From Thermoleophilaceae bacterium (lineage in GTDB: Bacteria > Actinomycetota > Thermoleophilia > Solirubrobacterales > Thermoleophilaceae): a DNA stretch of 15,664 nucleotides. A program made the translations under genes and the position numbers. The notes beneath the pieces were generated by a model that made no database searches, was not told the origin of the DNA, and saw only the letters and a program-made list of their open reading frames with translations. Of the stretch, positions 1 through 7,454 are shown piece after piece (position 1 is the stretch's first letter; each line of letters opens with the position of its first letter). The stretch lies in NCBI GenBank assembly GCA_013812065.1, contig JACCUC010000138.1, positions 1-15,664 on the forward strand, in the 5' to 3' direction.

Positions 1-103
1 CGCGCATCTCAGAGTGACCAGTTGTCGTTTGCCTCGCGCCGGCCGCCCGGCCCCAGCAGGAAGCTCACCATGAGCGTCTACGCGCCAAGACCAAGGCTGC
101 TGC

Positions 104-736
104 TTGACAGCGGCGTCCATCTCAGAAGCGCGGCACGCCGGGATGGTGCAGGCGGCGCATATCGACGGGCCCGGGAGCGCGGAGGCCGCAGCGGCGGGTA
201 ACGGACATGTTCCGCCCGCGGACACGCAAAGAACCGGCACAGCGGCAACCGGTGTGTCGCCTGTCGGGGTGAGAGCGACGAAGGCAAGGGACAAGATCAG
301 CCGCGCATCCGGGCCGATGCTCGACCGCCGCGAGCCGAAGGCGAACTACGTGACCGCCCTGAAGGTGGTCGGAACCATCCCAGTCACCTGTAGGCCCGGC
401 GCTAACAAGCGCCCCTTGTACGTGGAATGGAAGAAGGCGCTTCACGCCGCTGCGGCTAAGGCCGCAGCGGGGGCGCAGCCTACGACCAGCGAGCTGTTCT
501 CGCTGCGGATAGAGCTGCGTTTGTACGTCCCCAAGGGCCCGGGGTCCGACCTGGACAACTACGTCAAGCCGATCCAGGACGCGCTCGCCGAGCGGGGCGT
601 CTTCGGGCCGGCCGCACACGAGAAAAGCCCGATGAAGGGCGACGAGCACGTCGATCATCTCGACGTACGCCGCCAGCGCGTGAGCTCCGAGGCAGAGGCC
701 GGTGTGCTCGCGGAGGTCTGGGCGCTCGACGCCTAG
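104..736 (+). CDS. RusA-like endodeoxyribonuclease (Holliday junction resolvase family), start uncertain
   Basis: The C-terminal half carries the RusA signature: a basic substrate-processing domain followed by GSDLDNYVKPIQDALAERG, in which the spaced Asp residues and the Lys of the D-x-D-N-x-x-K-x-x-x-D-A-L motif are the metal-binding and catalytic set, then a second acidic segment GDEHVDHLDVRR typical of the family's C-terminus. RusA enzymes resolve Holliday junctions and are usually phage-borne. The open frame begins at a TTG (104), but the first 70 or so residues are low-complexity Ala/Gly-rich and unlike RusA; an in-frame ATG at 317 gives 139 residues, much closer to the usual 120-140, and is the start I prefer biologically. 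There is no convincing ribosome binding site at either. The gene stands alone beside a truncated glycosyltransferase, which suggests a remnant of a mobile element. Confidence 0.55.
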   Translation: MTAASISEARHAGMVQAAHIDGPGSAEAAAAGNGHVPPADTQRTGTAATGVSPVGVRATKARDKISRASGPMLDRREPKANYVTALKVVGTIPVTCRPGANKRPLYVEWKKALHAAAAKAAAGAQPTTSELFSLRIELRLYVPKGPGSDLDNYVKPIQDALAERGVFGPAAHEKSPMKGDEHVDHLDVRRQRVSSEAEAGVLAEVWALDA

Positions 737-830
737 TTGCTTTGGGTAGCTCCGGCCGCGGCTGGCTAACCGGACGAAGGCGCCGGCGTTCCCTGATGGC
801 GCATATCGTCCCCTGCTACCGCCGACGGCG

Positions 831-1307
831 GCGCCGATCTACGAAGTCGCTCTGGAGGCGGTCGCCGCCCTCGAGGCACGCGTGCTGCTGACCACCGGTG
901 AGGCCATGAGCGACGGGCAGCTAGCCCCGCCGGGCCCGCACGTGCACGTCGCGCGCTGGGTGGCGCAGGCCGACGTTCTCCCGCAAGCGCGCGTGGTCGT
1001 GTGCCATGGCGGGTCGGGCACCACGCTGGGCACGCTGGCCGCCGGAGTGCTGCTCGTCGTGACGCCGCTCTTCGCCGACCAGCCGCAGAACGGCGGCCGC
1101 GTCGCCGCGGTCGGGGCAGGCATCGTCGTCGAGCCGCGCGACGATGGCGCCGTCCGGAGCGCAGTCGACCCCGCGGACCTGCGCGATGCAATCGGGGCCG
1201 TCGTTGCGGACGGCGCCTATGCCCAGGCGGCCGGCCGCGTTGCCTCCGACATGCGGCAGCTGCCCCCGGTCGACGAAGCGCTCACGCTGCTCGCCGCCGT
1301 GGCGTAG
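831..1307 (+). pseudogene. Family-1 (MGT/EryCIII-like) glycosyltransferase, C-terminal domain only
   Basis: The readable protein is the nucleotide-sugar-binding domain of a GT-B glycosyltransferase (macrolide/calicheamicin type, also MurG-like). Motifs in order: the start of the domain (IYEVALEAVAALEARVLLTTG), then HVHVARWVAQADVLPQA, then the diphosphate-binding HGGSGT loop, then PLFADQPQNGGRVA, which carries the acidic/Gln pair that binds the sugar ring. The whole N-terminal acceptor domain (about 220-250 residues) is missing: the frame opens only after a TAG at 747-749, and the sequence between 750 and 830 does not resemble the family. A GTG at 882 could initiate a 141-residue fragment, but half a GT-B fold should not be active. 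The break lies next to the RusA-like gene, consistent with an old insertion or deletion. Confidence 0.75.
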
Positions 1308-1507
1308 AGGCTCCCTCGCGCGGGCACGCCAGACCGGCAACACCCGGTTTGCCATCGCGGCTGTCTCCCGCGGCACGCCGCTTCTTCGCGCGAGAAGGGA
1401 CCCCGGGGCGGCGCACCAAGGAAGGTCAAGCTCCTCAGCCCCACGGGTCGCGGCGGGCTCCGGCATGCTTGGGGTACTTGACGGCGAGCGACGAACTCCC
1501 AGAAGGA

Positions 1508-2110
1508 ATGAGCTTCGCCCGTCGTCAGCTTTCGCTCCCCTTCGGAGAGCTGCATCTCCTTCAGCACTGTGAGGCGGCCGAGCTACCCGACGACGGGCCG
1601 GTCGAGTGGGCGCCGCTCGTGCCGTATTGGTCTGTCCTGTGGCGTAGCGGCGTGGCGCTGGGGCGCGAGCTGGCGGGCTCGCGGCTCGCCGGATCGCGCG
1701 TCGTCGAGCTCGGCTGCGGGCTCGGCGTCCCGAGCCTCGTCGCGGCCCGCGCAGGCGCCGTAGTGCTCGCGACCGACGAGTGCGCCGAGGCGCTCGAGCT
1801 GGTCGAGCGAAACGCGCGCGAGAACGGCCTCGGCGTCGCGACCGCCCGTGTCGACTGGGGCGCCGCCGACGACCTCGTCGCTCTCGGCCCGTTCGACCTG
1901 GTGCTCTGCGCCGACGTGCTCTACGAGCGACCAAGCGTCACGCCGCTCCTGTCGCTCCTGCCGCGCCTCGGTCGCGAGGTGTGGCTCGCCGACCCCGGCC
2001 GGTCGGTGGCCGGCGAGTTCCTCGAGCAGGCCGGTCGCCACTGGTCGGTGGCGACGAGCGTCAGGGACGGCATGGAGATCCACCGACTGCGGGCGATTGG
2101 GCGTTTGTGA
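1508..2110 (+). CDS. Class I SAM-dependent methyltransferase, NNMT/METTL21-like (methyltransferase family 16 type)
   Basis: A 200-residue Rossmann-fold methyltransferase. The N-terminal block MSFARRQLSLPFGELHLLQ and the stretch VPYWSVLWRSGVALGREL are typical of small actinobacterial members. SAM-binding motif I is VVELGCGLGVPS (residues 65-76), the acidic end of strand 2 is ATDE (about 88-91), and DLVLCADVLYE is the post-II motif shared with the protein-lysine methyltransferase group METTL21/ETFB-KMT. The target is unknown; a protein lysine is a family-based guess. The ATG at 1508 was chosen because homologous sequence begins there and AGAAGGA abuts it; a TTG at 1478 is the alternative. The 200 bp upstream contain nothing else that I can recognise. 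It converges on trmO with only 42 bp between the stops. Confidence 0.8.
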   Translation: MSFARRQLSLPFGELHLLQHCEAAELPDDGPVEWAPLVPYWSVLWRSGVALGRELAGSRLAGSRVVELGCGLGVPSLVAARAGAVVLATDECAEALELVERNARENGLGVATARVDWGAADDLVALGPFDLVLCADVLYERPSVTPLLSLLPRLGREVWLADPGRSVAGEFLEQAGRHWSVATSVRDGMEIHRLRAIGRL

Positions 2111-2143
2111 GCGGGAGCGCTCGGTACCCCGTAGCTGGGATAC
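2109..2143. terminator. Possible bidirectional terminator (two adjacent hairpins) between convergent genes
   Basis: In the 42-bp gap between the methyltransferase stop and the trmO stop there are two hairpins in tandem. The first is GAGCG-GGAG-CGCTC (2109-2122). The second is GTACCCC / GGGATAC with a 6-nt loop and one mismatch (2124-2143). Neither has a T tract on either strand, so this is a weak, position-based call. Confidence 0.35.
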
Positions 2144-2152
2144 GACCGGCAA

Positions 2153-2566
2153 TCAAGCGTCGAGTCCCCCGACGAGGACCGGCTTGACGTCGAGGATCGG
2201 CGTTCCATCGAGGACCTCGAGGTTTCGCACGCGGACTCTCGTGCCCTCGATCGAAACGATCTCGACTCGGTGAAGCCCGATGGGGTTCGGCCGGTCGGGA
2301 GAGCGGGTGCTGAACACACCTTGTTCGGCGTTCAGCGGATCCCCGCGAGGATGGACCCTCAGCACGTCGCGACTTGCCCGATCGAGCCATGTCAAGACGA
2401 TGATGTCGGCACCGCGCTGAAGGTCACGGATCCCCTCGTTGACCATCTCCTCGAATACGAGCCACGCTTCGGGAGATCCCTGGTCGCCCTGCTTCGGAGC
2501 CAGGTGGCGATCCACCAACGGCGACTCGACCCGTCCGATCGGGCGTAACTCGTAGTGGGGCCTCAC
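2153..2566 (-). CDS. trmO: TrmO/YaeB-family tRNA (t6A37) N6-methyltransferase
   Basis: A 137-residue member of the TrmO (TsaA/YaeB/AF_0241) family, beta-barrel SAM-dependent enzymes that methylate N6-threonylcarbamoyladenosine at position 37 of threonine tRNAs. Visible family features are the opening YELRPIGRVESP (about residues 5-16), DIIVLTWLDRASRDVL in the middle, the signature FSTRSPDRPNPIGLHRV (about 85-101) and the closing LEVLDGTPILDVKPVL. The short bacterial and archaeal forms are about this length, so it looks complete; E. coli TrmO has an extra C-terminal domain. The GTG start at 2566 overlaps the TGA of the upstream sigma gene by 4 nt (GTGA), implying translational coupling to the ECF42 gene, an unusual partner for a tRNA-modification enzyme. 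This overlap is also what fixes the start. Confidence 0.85.
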   Translation of the reverse strand: MRPHYELRPIGRVESPLVDRHLAPKQGDQGSPEAWLVFEEMVNEGIRDLQRGADIIVLTWLDRASRDVLRVHPRGDPLNAEQGVFSTRSPDRPNPIGLHRVEIVSIEGTRVRVRNLEVLDGTPILDVKPVLVGGLDA

Positions 2567-3740
2567 TCGCTCGTGCCGAGCTCCGCCAGCCGCCGCTCGA
2601 GCAAGCGCCGCTCGGCGTCGTCGTGGACCAGCGCCAGCGCACGGCGGTAGGCGTCTCGGGCCTCTTCCGTTCGAGCGAGGCGGCGCAGCAGCTCGCCCCG
2701 CGTCGAGTGCAGGTAGCGGTAGTTCTCGAGGGCGAGGCGATCGACGATCCCGAGCCCCGCCTCGGGACCATCCGCCTCGGCGACCGCGACGGCCCGGTTC
2801 AGCGCGACGACCGGGGAGTCGGTGAGGCGGGCAAGCTCCCCATGAGGGCGGCGATCTGGGGCCAGTCGCGCGGCTCGTCTGCGTGCAGGGACGCGATCGC
2901 CGCCTGCACGACGTAGGGACCGCGGCCGTGCAGAGCCAGGGCCCGGTCGAGCACCGCCCGCCCATCGTCGATCTGCGCCGTGTCCCAGAGCGAGCGGTCC
3001 TGGTCGGCGAGCAAGACCAGGTCGCCACCCCGAAACCGCGCCTCGCGGCGGCCGTCGTGCAGCAGCATCATCGCCAGCAGACCGTGCACCTCCGGCTCGT
3101 CGGGCATCAGCTCGGCGAGCGCGCGACCGAGCCGGAGCGCCTCGGCCGCCAGCTCGCCGCGGCCACCGTAGCCCTCGTTGAAGATCAGGTAGACGACCGC
3201 GAGCACGGCGGCAAGCCGATCGAGGAGCAGGTGGTCGGGAGGCACCCGAAACGGGATTCCGGCGGCCTTGATCTTGCCCTTCGCCCGGACCAGCCGCTGC
3301 GCCATCGTCGGCTCAGGGACCAAGAAGGCGCGGGCGATCTCGCCGGTGGTCAGGCCGCCGAGCGTCCGCACGGTGAGAGCGACCTGTGCCTCGGTGGCGA
3401 GTGCCGGATGACAGCAGGTGAAGATGAGCTCGAGTCGCTCGTCTTGAAAAGCCGTCGCGTCCACCGCGTCCTCCGTTGCCTCGGGCACCTGGAGCAGGCG
3501 TGCCTTCGCGGCCAGCGTGCGATCCCGGCGAATGCGATCGATGGCTCGGTTGCGCGCGGTCGCCACCAGCCAAGGCCTTGGGTTGGCGGGCGCTCCGTCT
3601 CGCGGCCAGCGCTCCGCGGCGATCGCGAAGGCCCCCTGTGTGGCCTCCTCGGCGAGGTCGAAGTCGCCGAGGAGGCCGATCAGGGCAGCGAGCACATGTC
3701 CCCACTGGTCGCGGAAGGCCTGCTCGAGGATCGCTACCAC
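2563..3740 (-). CDS. ECF42-type RNA polymerase sigma factor with C-terminal TPR extension, interrupted by one frameshift
   Basis: Reading down from a GTG at 3740, the protein has sigma region 2 (EEATQGAFAIAAERWP, then PWLVATARNRAIDRIRRDR), region 4 (ERLELIFTCCHPAL, then TGEIARAFLVPEPTMAQRLVRAK) and the long C-terminal extension (LAAVLAVVYLIFNEGYG and following) that defines ECF42 sigma factors. After WPQIAALMG (near 2840) the frame is lost. The frame one base over resumes perfectly with ELARLTDSPVVALNRAVAV, continues through the TPR-like tail (ENYRYLHSTRGELLRRL) and stops at 2563-2565. The shift sits at a run of four C (plus strand, 2838-2841) and needs one extra base there. Intact, the protein would be about 392 residues, close to the family norm. 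Read as written, it stops at 2799 and lacks the last 90 residues. The start overlaps the end of the DGPF gene. This is either a homopolymer base-call error or a recent lesion. Confidence 0.85.
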
Positions 3741-4089
3741 TCCAGGATCGGGCGCACCTCGACCGCGCCGCCCATGCCCGCCGCCGGGATCCGCGAGGCC
3801 AGCTCGATCGCCGCGTCGAGGTCGTCGGCGTCGAAGAAGCAGTAGCTGCCGATCGCCTGCTTGATCTCTGCGAACGGCCCGTCGGTGGTCAGCGTCCTGC
3901 CGTCCTGGACCCGAACGGTGGTTGCCGTCTCGGGGGGCTGCATCCGCACGCCGGGGGTGAACCCGGGCGTCTCGTTGAGCGCCTTTACGCGCCGAAGACA
4001 GCCCCCTTCTCGTCCTCCGACAGGCTCTCCCACTCGTCTGATCCCGGCGTCGGGGCGGTGCCCTGGTGAATCAGCATCATGTACTTCAT
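3734..4089 (-). CDS. YCII/DGPF-domain protein, partner of the ECF42 sigma factor, interrupted by one frameshift
   Basis: The start is an ATG at 4089 behind a textbook AGGAGG (4095-4100). The first 34 codons read MKYMMLIHQGTAPTPGSDEW and on to GAVFGA, then hit TAA (3985-3987). The next frame continues exactly where the family would: KALNETPGFTPGVRMQPPET, then VRVQDGRTLTTDGPFAEIKQ with the defining DGPF motif, and ends EVRPILEW at 3734. One missing base after GCGTA (a Tyr codon TAC before AAG) explains the break; repaired length is 118 residues, normal for YCII proteins. DGPF proteins are encoded beside ECF42 sigma factors across actinobacteria and other phyla and are thought to act with them; their biochemical role is not settled. 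The gene overlaps the sigma start by 7 nt. Confidence 0.85.
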
Positions 4090-4120
4090 CGCTTCCTCCT
4101 TTGGGAATGTTCGCCTATAC

Positions 4121-4147
4121 GACGAACGGGGAGCGACGAGATCGACA
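4121..4147 (-). promoter_or_regulatory. Putative ECF42-dependent promoter of the DGPF-sigma operon
   Basis: On the minus strand TGTCGA (4142-4147) is followed after 17 nt by CGTC (4121-4124), 31 nt upstream of the DGPF start codon. A TGTCGA -35 with a CGTC-like -10 is, from memory, the motif described for ECF42 promoters, and ECF operons are commonly autoregulated. The rest of the 4090-4258 gap holds nothing else I can name. Confidence 0.5.
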
Positions 4148-4258
4148 GCTCCGCGCCAAGGATTTACGCATCCTGGCTCGACCCGAGCGAGATCTAGCGA
4201 ACGCCGTGCTCGCCGACGGGCTCGAGCCTGCGATGGACGGGGGGCCACCCTTGCCTCC

Positions 4259-5524
4259 TCAGTCGCCCCGAGCGGGCAGGGCTCCTGGCGGGCCCTCGAG
4301 CCGGTGCTCGTGGAGGTCGAGGGCCACCCACAGCCCGGACGCCGCGGTGAGAATGGCTACTACCCAGATAGCGCCGCCATAGCCGAAAGCGTCGGCGGCC
4401 ACCCCGGCCCCGAGCCCACCGGCCACATAGCCCATGTCGCGCCAGAAGCGGTATATGCCGACCGCGGCCGCACGGCGCACCGGAGCGACTGCGTCAGATA
4501 TCGCGGCGATAAGCGTTGGGTACACAAGCGCCGTGCCCATCCCGAGCAACACCGCCGATGCGGCCGCGAGCCCCACGGCGCCGCCGGAGGCCGCCAGGAG
4601 CGCCAGAGCGGCCGACTGGAGGAGCATGCCGGACACGATCAGCGGCTTTCGTCCAGCTCGATCCGACCAGTACCCGGTCCCGAGCTGGGCAACTGCCCAG
4701 ACGGCGGGATAGAGGCCGGCCACGAGGCCGACGACAGCCGCCGAAGCGCCGTGCGCCGCCAGGAAGAGCGGCAGGATTCCCCACGCCAGAGCGTCGCCCA
4801 CGTTGTTCACGAGGCCGGCCTGCGAGCAGGCTCGGAGCCCCGGGTCCCGCCACGTGGAGTCGCCGAAGGCCTCCGAGAGTGAAGCGGGCGCGCCCTGCGA
4901 AGCGCGTCCCCGTTGCTCGAGGGCGACGTGCGCGGCCGTGTCGCGCACGAGCAGCGCCGACACGACGAGCCCAGCCACGGCGATCACCGCACCGGCGACT
5001 ACGAGCACGTCGCGGGCGGCGAGCTCGGACGCGAGCCAGCCGCCCCCGGCCGCCGCCAGCGCGACGCCCCCATAGCCTGCCGACTCGTTCAGGCCTAGGG
5101 CGAAACCACGTCGCTCCGGGCCGACGAGATCGAGCTTCATGACCACGGTCATGGACCAGGCGAGCCCTTGGTTGAGGCCGAGGAACAGGTTGGCGAGGAC
5201 CACCCAGCCCCAGCTCGGGGCGAGGGCGATGAGCAGCGGGACGGGCAGGGCGAACGACCACCCGAGCACCAGCAAGCGCCTGCGGCCGATGCGCTCGGCG
5301 AAGGCGCCGGCGGCGAGGTTGGTGAGCGACTTGGCGAGTCCGAAGGCGGCTATGAACGACAGCACGGCGGCGCTCGATGTGAGCCCGAACTCGTCCTCGC
5401 CGATCAGCGGGAGCGTGGAGCGCTCGAGCCCCACCATCGCCCCTACGAAGGCGTTGACGGCGACGAGGAGAGCGAACTGGGCGGCGTTCTCGCGGAGCCC
5501 GAGCCGGACCCCGACGGAACTCAC
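4259..5524 (-). CDS. MFS transporter (12-TM type, putative exporter)
   Basis: A 421-residue integral membrane protein with two six-helix halves. The first half has FALLVAVNAFVGAMVGLE and the loop 2-3 signature GAFAERIGRRRLLVLG. The second half repeats it as GYWSDRAGRKPLIVSG, after a hydrophilic central loop (RDTAAHVALEQRGRASQG). Substrate cannot be read from sequence. The GTG start (5522-5524) overlaps the TGA of the upstream metallo-hydrolase gene by 4 nt (GTGA), so the two products are translationally coupled and probably serve one pathway. Given that partner, export of a small sulfur compound such as sulfite, thiosulfate or an organic persulfide product is a reasonable but unproven guess. 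Length and topology are ordinary for MFS and I see no damage. Confidence 0.8.
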   Translation of the reverse strand: MSSVGVRLGLRENAAQFALLVAVNAFVGAMVGLERSTLPLIGEDEFGLTSSAAVLSFIAAFGLAKSLTNLAAGAFAERIGRRRLLVLGWSFALPVPLLIALAPSWGWVVLANLFLGLNQGLAWSMTVVMKLDLVGPERRGFALGLNESAGYGGVALAAAGGGWLASELAARDVLVVAGAVIAVAGLVVSALLVRDTAAHVALEQRGRASQGAPASLSEAFGDSTWRDPGLRACSQAGLVNNVGDALAWGILPLFLAAHGASAAVVGLVAGLYPAVWAVAQLGTGYWSDRAGRKPLIVSGMLLQSAALALLAASGGAVGLAAASAVLLGMGTALVYPTLIAAISDAVAPVRRAAAVGIYRFWRDMGYVAGGLGAGVAADAFGYGGAIWVVAILTAASGLWVALDLHEHRLEGPPGALPARGD

Positions 5525-6285
5525 CCCGACTCGACAGGCGACCGACCGCGGCGGTTCGCCGCGACGATCTCCGTATGTCCCTCCGGCTCAGGCGGGATGT
5601 CCCGGACCAGCGCTTCTACGAAGGCATCCTCAGAGTCGAACTGCAACGCCCGGTTGTGCCGGCGCTCGAAGCCGACCGAGGAAGCCGGGTTCGAGGAGAG
5701 CGCGTGCCCGCACACCGAGCCCGAGTAATGCGCCGGGTAGAGGAGCAGGTCGTCCGGCAGCGAGAGCAGGCGCTCCGTGAGCGAGCGATACAGCGTTTGA
5801 GCCATCTCCTCGACCGAGCCATCGGCGCCGGCATGCAGGTCCGGCCTGCCGGCGTCGCCGACGAGCAGTGCGTCTCCGGTCAGCACCATCCACGGCTCCG
5901 CCCCCCGGGTAAGGTCGGTGACGAGGTAGGCGTGATGGGCGGGCGCGTGTCCGGGCGTCGCGATGGCGCAAAGCTCGGTGTTACCGAGCGCGACGCGCTC
6001 GCCATCGGCCAGCGCCACGTGGTCGAAGCCGACGTCCGCGCCGGCAGGGAGGTAGGCGGTCGCCCCGGTGCGCTCGACGAGCTCCGACTGCCCCGACAGG
6101 TGGTCGGCCTGCAGGTGCGTCTCGAGGACGGCGACGATCGGTATGCCCTGGTCATCGGCCAGAGCGATGTAGTCGTCAACGAGGTCGATGTGCGGATCGA
6201 CGACGGCGAACCTCTGCCTCGACTTGCAGCCGAGGAGGTAGGAAGCGCAAGCCGTCTGCTCGTTGAGGAGTTGCCGGAAGTACAT
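5521..6285 (-). CDS. MBL-fold hydrolase, persulfide dioxygenase (ETHE1)-like
   Basis: A 254-residue metallo-beta-lactamase fold protein. The N-terminus MYFRQLLNEQTACASYLLGC is typical of the rhodanese-associated, ETHE1-related group. Metal-binding residues visible are H57 in ETHLQADHLSG, H113 in ATPGHAPAHH and D138 in VLTGDALLVGDAGRPDL. These correspond to the His-His-Asp triad that holds the single iron in ETHE1. The second His of the classical HxHxDH motif is Gln59, which a binuclear zinc enzyme would need but a mononuclear iron dioxygenase would not. Persulfide dioxygenases oxidise glutathione or other low-molecular-weight persulfides to sulfite. ATG 6285 is preferred because family similarity begins there. 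LysR lies upstream and the MFS gene overlaps its 3' end. Confidence 0.78.
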   Translation of the reverse strand: MYFRQLLNEQTACASYLLGCKSRQRFAVVDPHIDLVDDYIALADDQGIPIVAVLETHLQADHLSGQSELVERTGATAYLPAGADVGFDHVALADGERVALGNTELCAIATPGHAPAHHAYLVTDLTRGAEPWMVLTGDALLVGDAGRPDLHAGADGSVEEMAQTLYRSLTERLLSLPDDLLLYPAHYSGSVCGHALSSNPASSVGFERRHNRALQFDSEDAFVEALVRDIPPEPEGHTEIVAANRRGRSPVESG

Positions 6286-6304
6286 CGACACCACGTTACG
6301 CCGG

Positions 6305-6320
6305 TGGTGCACATGCACCA
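6305..6320. promoter_or_regulatory. 16-bp dyad between the LysR gene and the MBL gene
   Basis: TGGTGCA-CA-TGCACCA has perfect 7-bp arms around a 2-nt centre and lies 20 bp upstream of the MBL start codon, in the 101-bp gap after the LysR stop. Position and symmetry suit an operator for a dimeric regulator, possibly the adjacent LysR protein; a hairpin in the mRNA is also possible. No partner copy was seen elsewhere in the window. Confidence 0.35.
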
Positions 6321-6386
6321 AGAGCAGATGAGCGATGGAGGGGTTTCTCGCCTGGAATATTGAGGCGGGGTGGGACCCGCCGGCGG

Positions 6387-7343
6387 CTACACGGCCGCCG
6401 GCTCCGCCGTGCAACCCGCGACGCTCGTGCTGCAGCAGCTGCACAGCGTCTGGATGAAGGCGCGCTCGGAGGGCGTCGGCGCGCGGCCGTCGGGACGCAG
6501 CAGGTACACCGACCGACGCATCGGCTCGGTCCCTTCGACTCCGAAGGCGACGAGCTCCCCTCGGTCGAGCTCGTCCTCCACTACGAGCCTCGAGACGAAC
6601 CCCACTCCGAGACCGACCTCGACCGAGCGCTTGATCGCCTCGTTCGAGTCGAGCTCCCAGCGCTTGGCGGGGTGGTACCCGATCCGCGCGAGGTACCGCT
6701 CGGCAACGGTGCGCGTGCTCGAGCCACGCTCTCGGACGAGCAGCGTCTGGCCGGCCAGGTCCTGAAGCGAGGCCCGGCCCCCGCGCAGCCCAAGTCGCCC
6801 GGGAGCCGCCACGCCGACCAGCTCGTCGTCGAGGAAGGGCTCGGCGAGGACGCCGTCAGGAAGCTCCACCTCACCGGCGAGCCCCAGGGACACCTCGCGC
6901 CGCGCCACCTGCGCCGCGACCCAGGCGCTCGAGCCGATGACGACGTCGACGTCGACGTTTGGGTGGCGGTCGGCGAAGCACTGGAGGATGGAGGGGACCA
7001 CGTAGCTTCCCGGCGTGGTCGAGGCCGCCAGCGTGAGCGTGCCCCGCTCGGCCTCCCGCAGCGCGCGCACCTGCTCCTGCATCGCTTCGAGGGTGTCGAG
7101 CACCCGTGTTCCGTGGACGGCGACGATCTCGCCCGCCTCCGTCAGCCGGCTGGTGCGTCCGCGGCGCTCGACGAGCTTCTCGCCCACCGCCGCCTCCAGC
7201 GTGTGGAGGTGCTTCGTCGCCGACGGCTGCCCCATCCGGCAGGTATCCGCGGCCGCCGAGATCGATCCTCGCCGTCCCACCTCGACGAGCAACCGAAGTC
7301 GGGCCGGGTCGAGCGCGTCGAGTATGCCGTGCGAGAAACTCAT
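6387..7343 (-). CDS. LysR-family transcriptional regulator with Cys-rich C-terminal tail
   Basis: A 318-residue LTTR. The winged helix-turn-helix occupies about residues 11-70 (LRLLVEVGRRGSISAAADTC, then MGQPSATKHLHTLE and RRGRTSRLTEAGE). The effector-binding domain follows (GTLTLAASTTPGSYVVPSIL and onward; VGLGVGFVSRLVVEDEL near its end). The last 20 residues depart from the family and contain Cys301, Cys303, Cys304 and Cys311, in the pattern CSCC then C seven residues on. LTTRs of this subgroup often control sulfur or one-carbon genes (CysB/CysL/RbcR-like); here a role as sensor of reactive sulfur, selenium or metalloid is inferred from the tail and from its neighbours. It faces away from the DUF1059-methyltransferase pair, the classic arrangement for an LTTR and a divergent target, and runs in the same direction as the MBL-MFS pair. 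Confidence 0.85.
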   Translation of the reverse strand: MSFSHGILDALDPARLRLLVEVGRRGSISAAADTCRMGQPSATKHLHTLEAAVGEKLVERRGRTSRLTEAGEIVAVHGTRVLDTLEAMQEQVRALREAERGTLTLAASTTPGSYVVPSILQCFADRHPNVDVDVVIGSSAWVAAQVARREVSLGLAGEVELPDGVLAEPFLDDELVGVAAPGRLGLRGGRASLQDLAGQTLLVRERGSSTRTVAERYLARIGYHPAKRWELDSNEAIKRSVEVGLGVGFVSRLVVEDELDRGELVAFGVEGTEPMRRSVYLLRPDGRAPTPSERAFIQTLCSCCSTSVAGCTAEPAAV

Positions 7344-7454
7344 CTATACGAAGTTACATCTACCAGCATAGTCCCACCCGGCGTACGGTACTTCCGACTG
7401 AGGACCGCCACCGGCGACCAGCGGAGCCAATGAGCACGCTCAGAAGGAGTCACG
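7344..7454. promoter_or_regulatory. Divergent control region between LysR and the DUF1059-methyltransferase operon
   Basis: A 111-bp intergenic stretch, AT-richer than its surroundings near 7341-7372, that must hold both divergent promoters. A direct repeat CATCTA occurs at 7341 and 7357, and a spaced dyad CTAT-N20-ATAG spans 7344-7371; either could be part of an LTTR site. AGAAGGAG at 7442-7449 is the ribosome binding site of the plus-strand operon. No clear -35/-10 pair could be assigned. Confidence 0.4.

Noticed and set aside
70..201. Short ATG frame of 43 codons overlapping the start of the RusA-like gene
   Set aside because: Arg/Gly-rich with no family resemblance; kept out because nothing but the ATG supports it.
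1001..2110. A 369-codon open frame read as one long gene
   Set aside because: The first two thirds are Arg/Ala-rich shadow of the glycosyltransferase remnant; the family-like methyltransferase begins only at 1508.
2838..2841. Programmed -1 frameshifting in the sigma gene
   Set aside because: No slippery heptamer in the right frame and no clear stimulatory structure; a base-call error or mutation at the C run is simpler.
4219..4228. GGCTCGAGCC palindrome as an operator or terminator
   Set aside because: Only 10 bp, no loop and no T tract, and such palindromes are common at this GC content.
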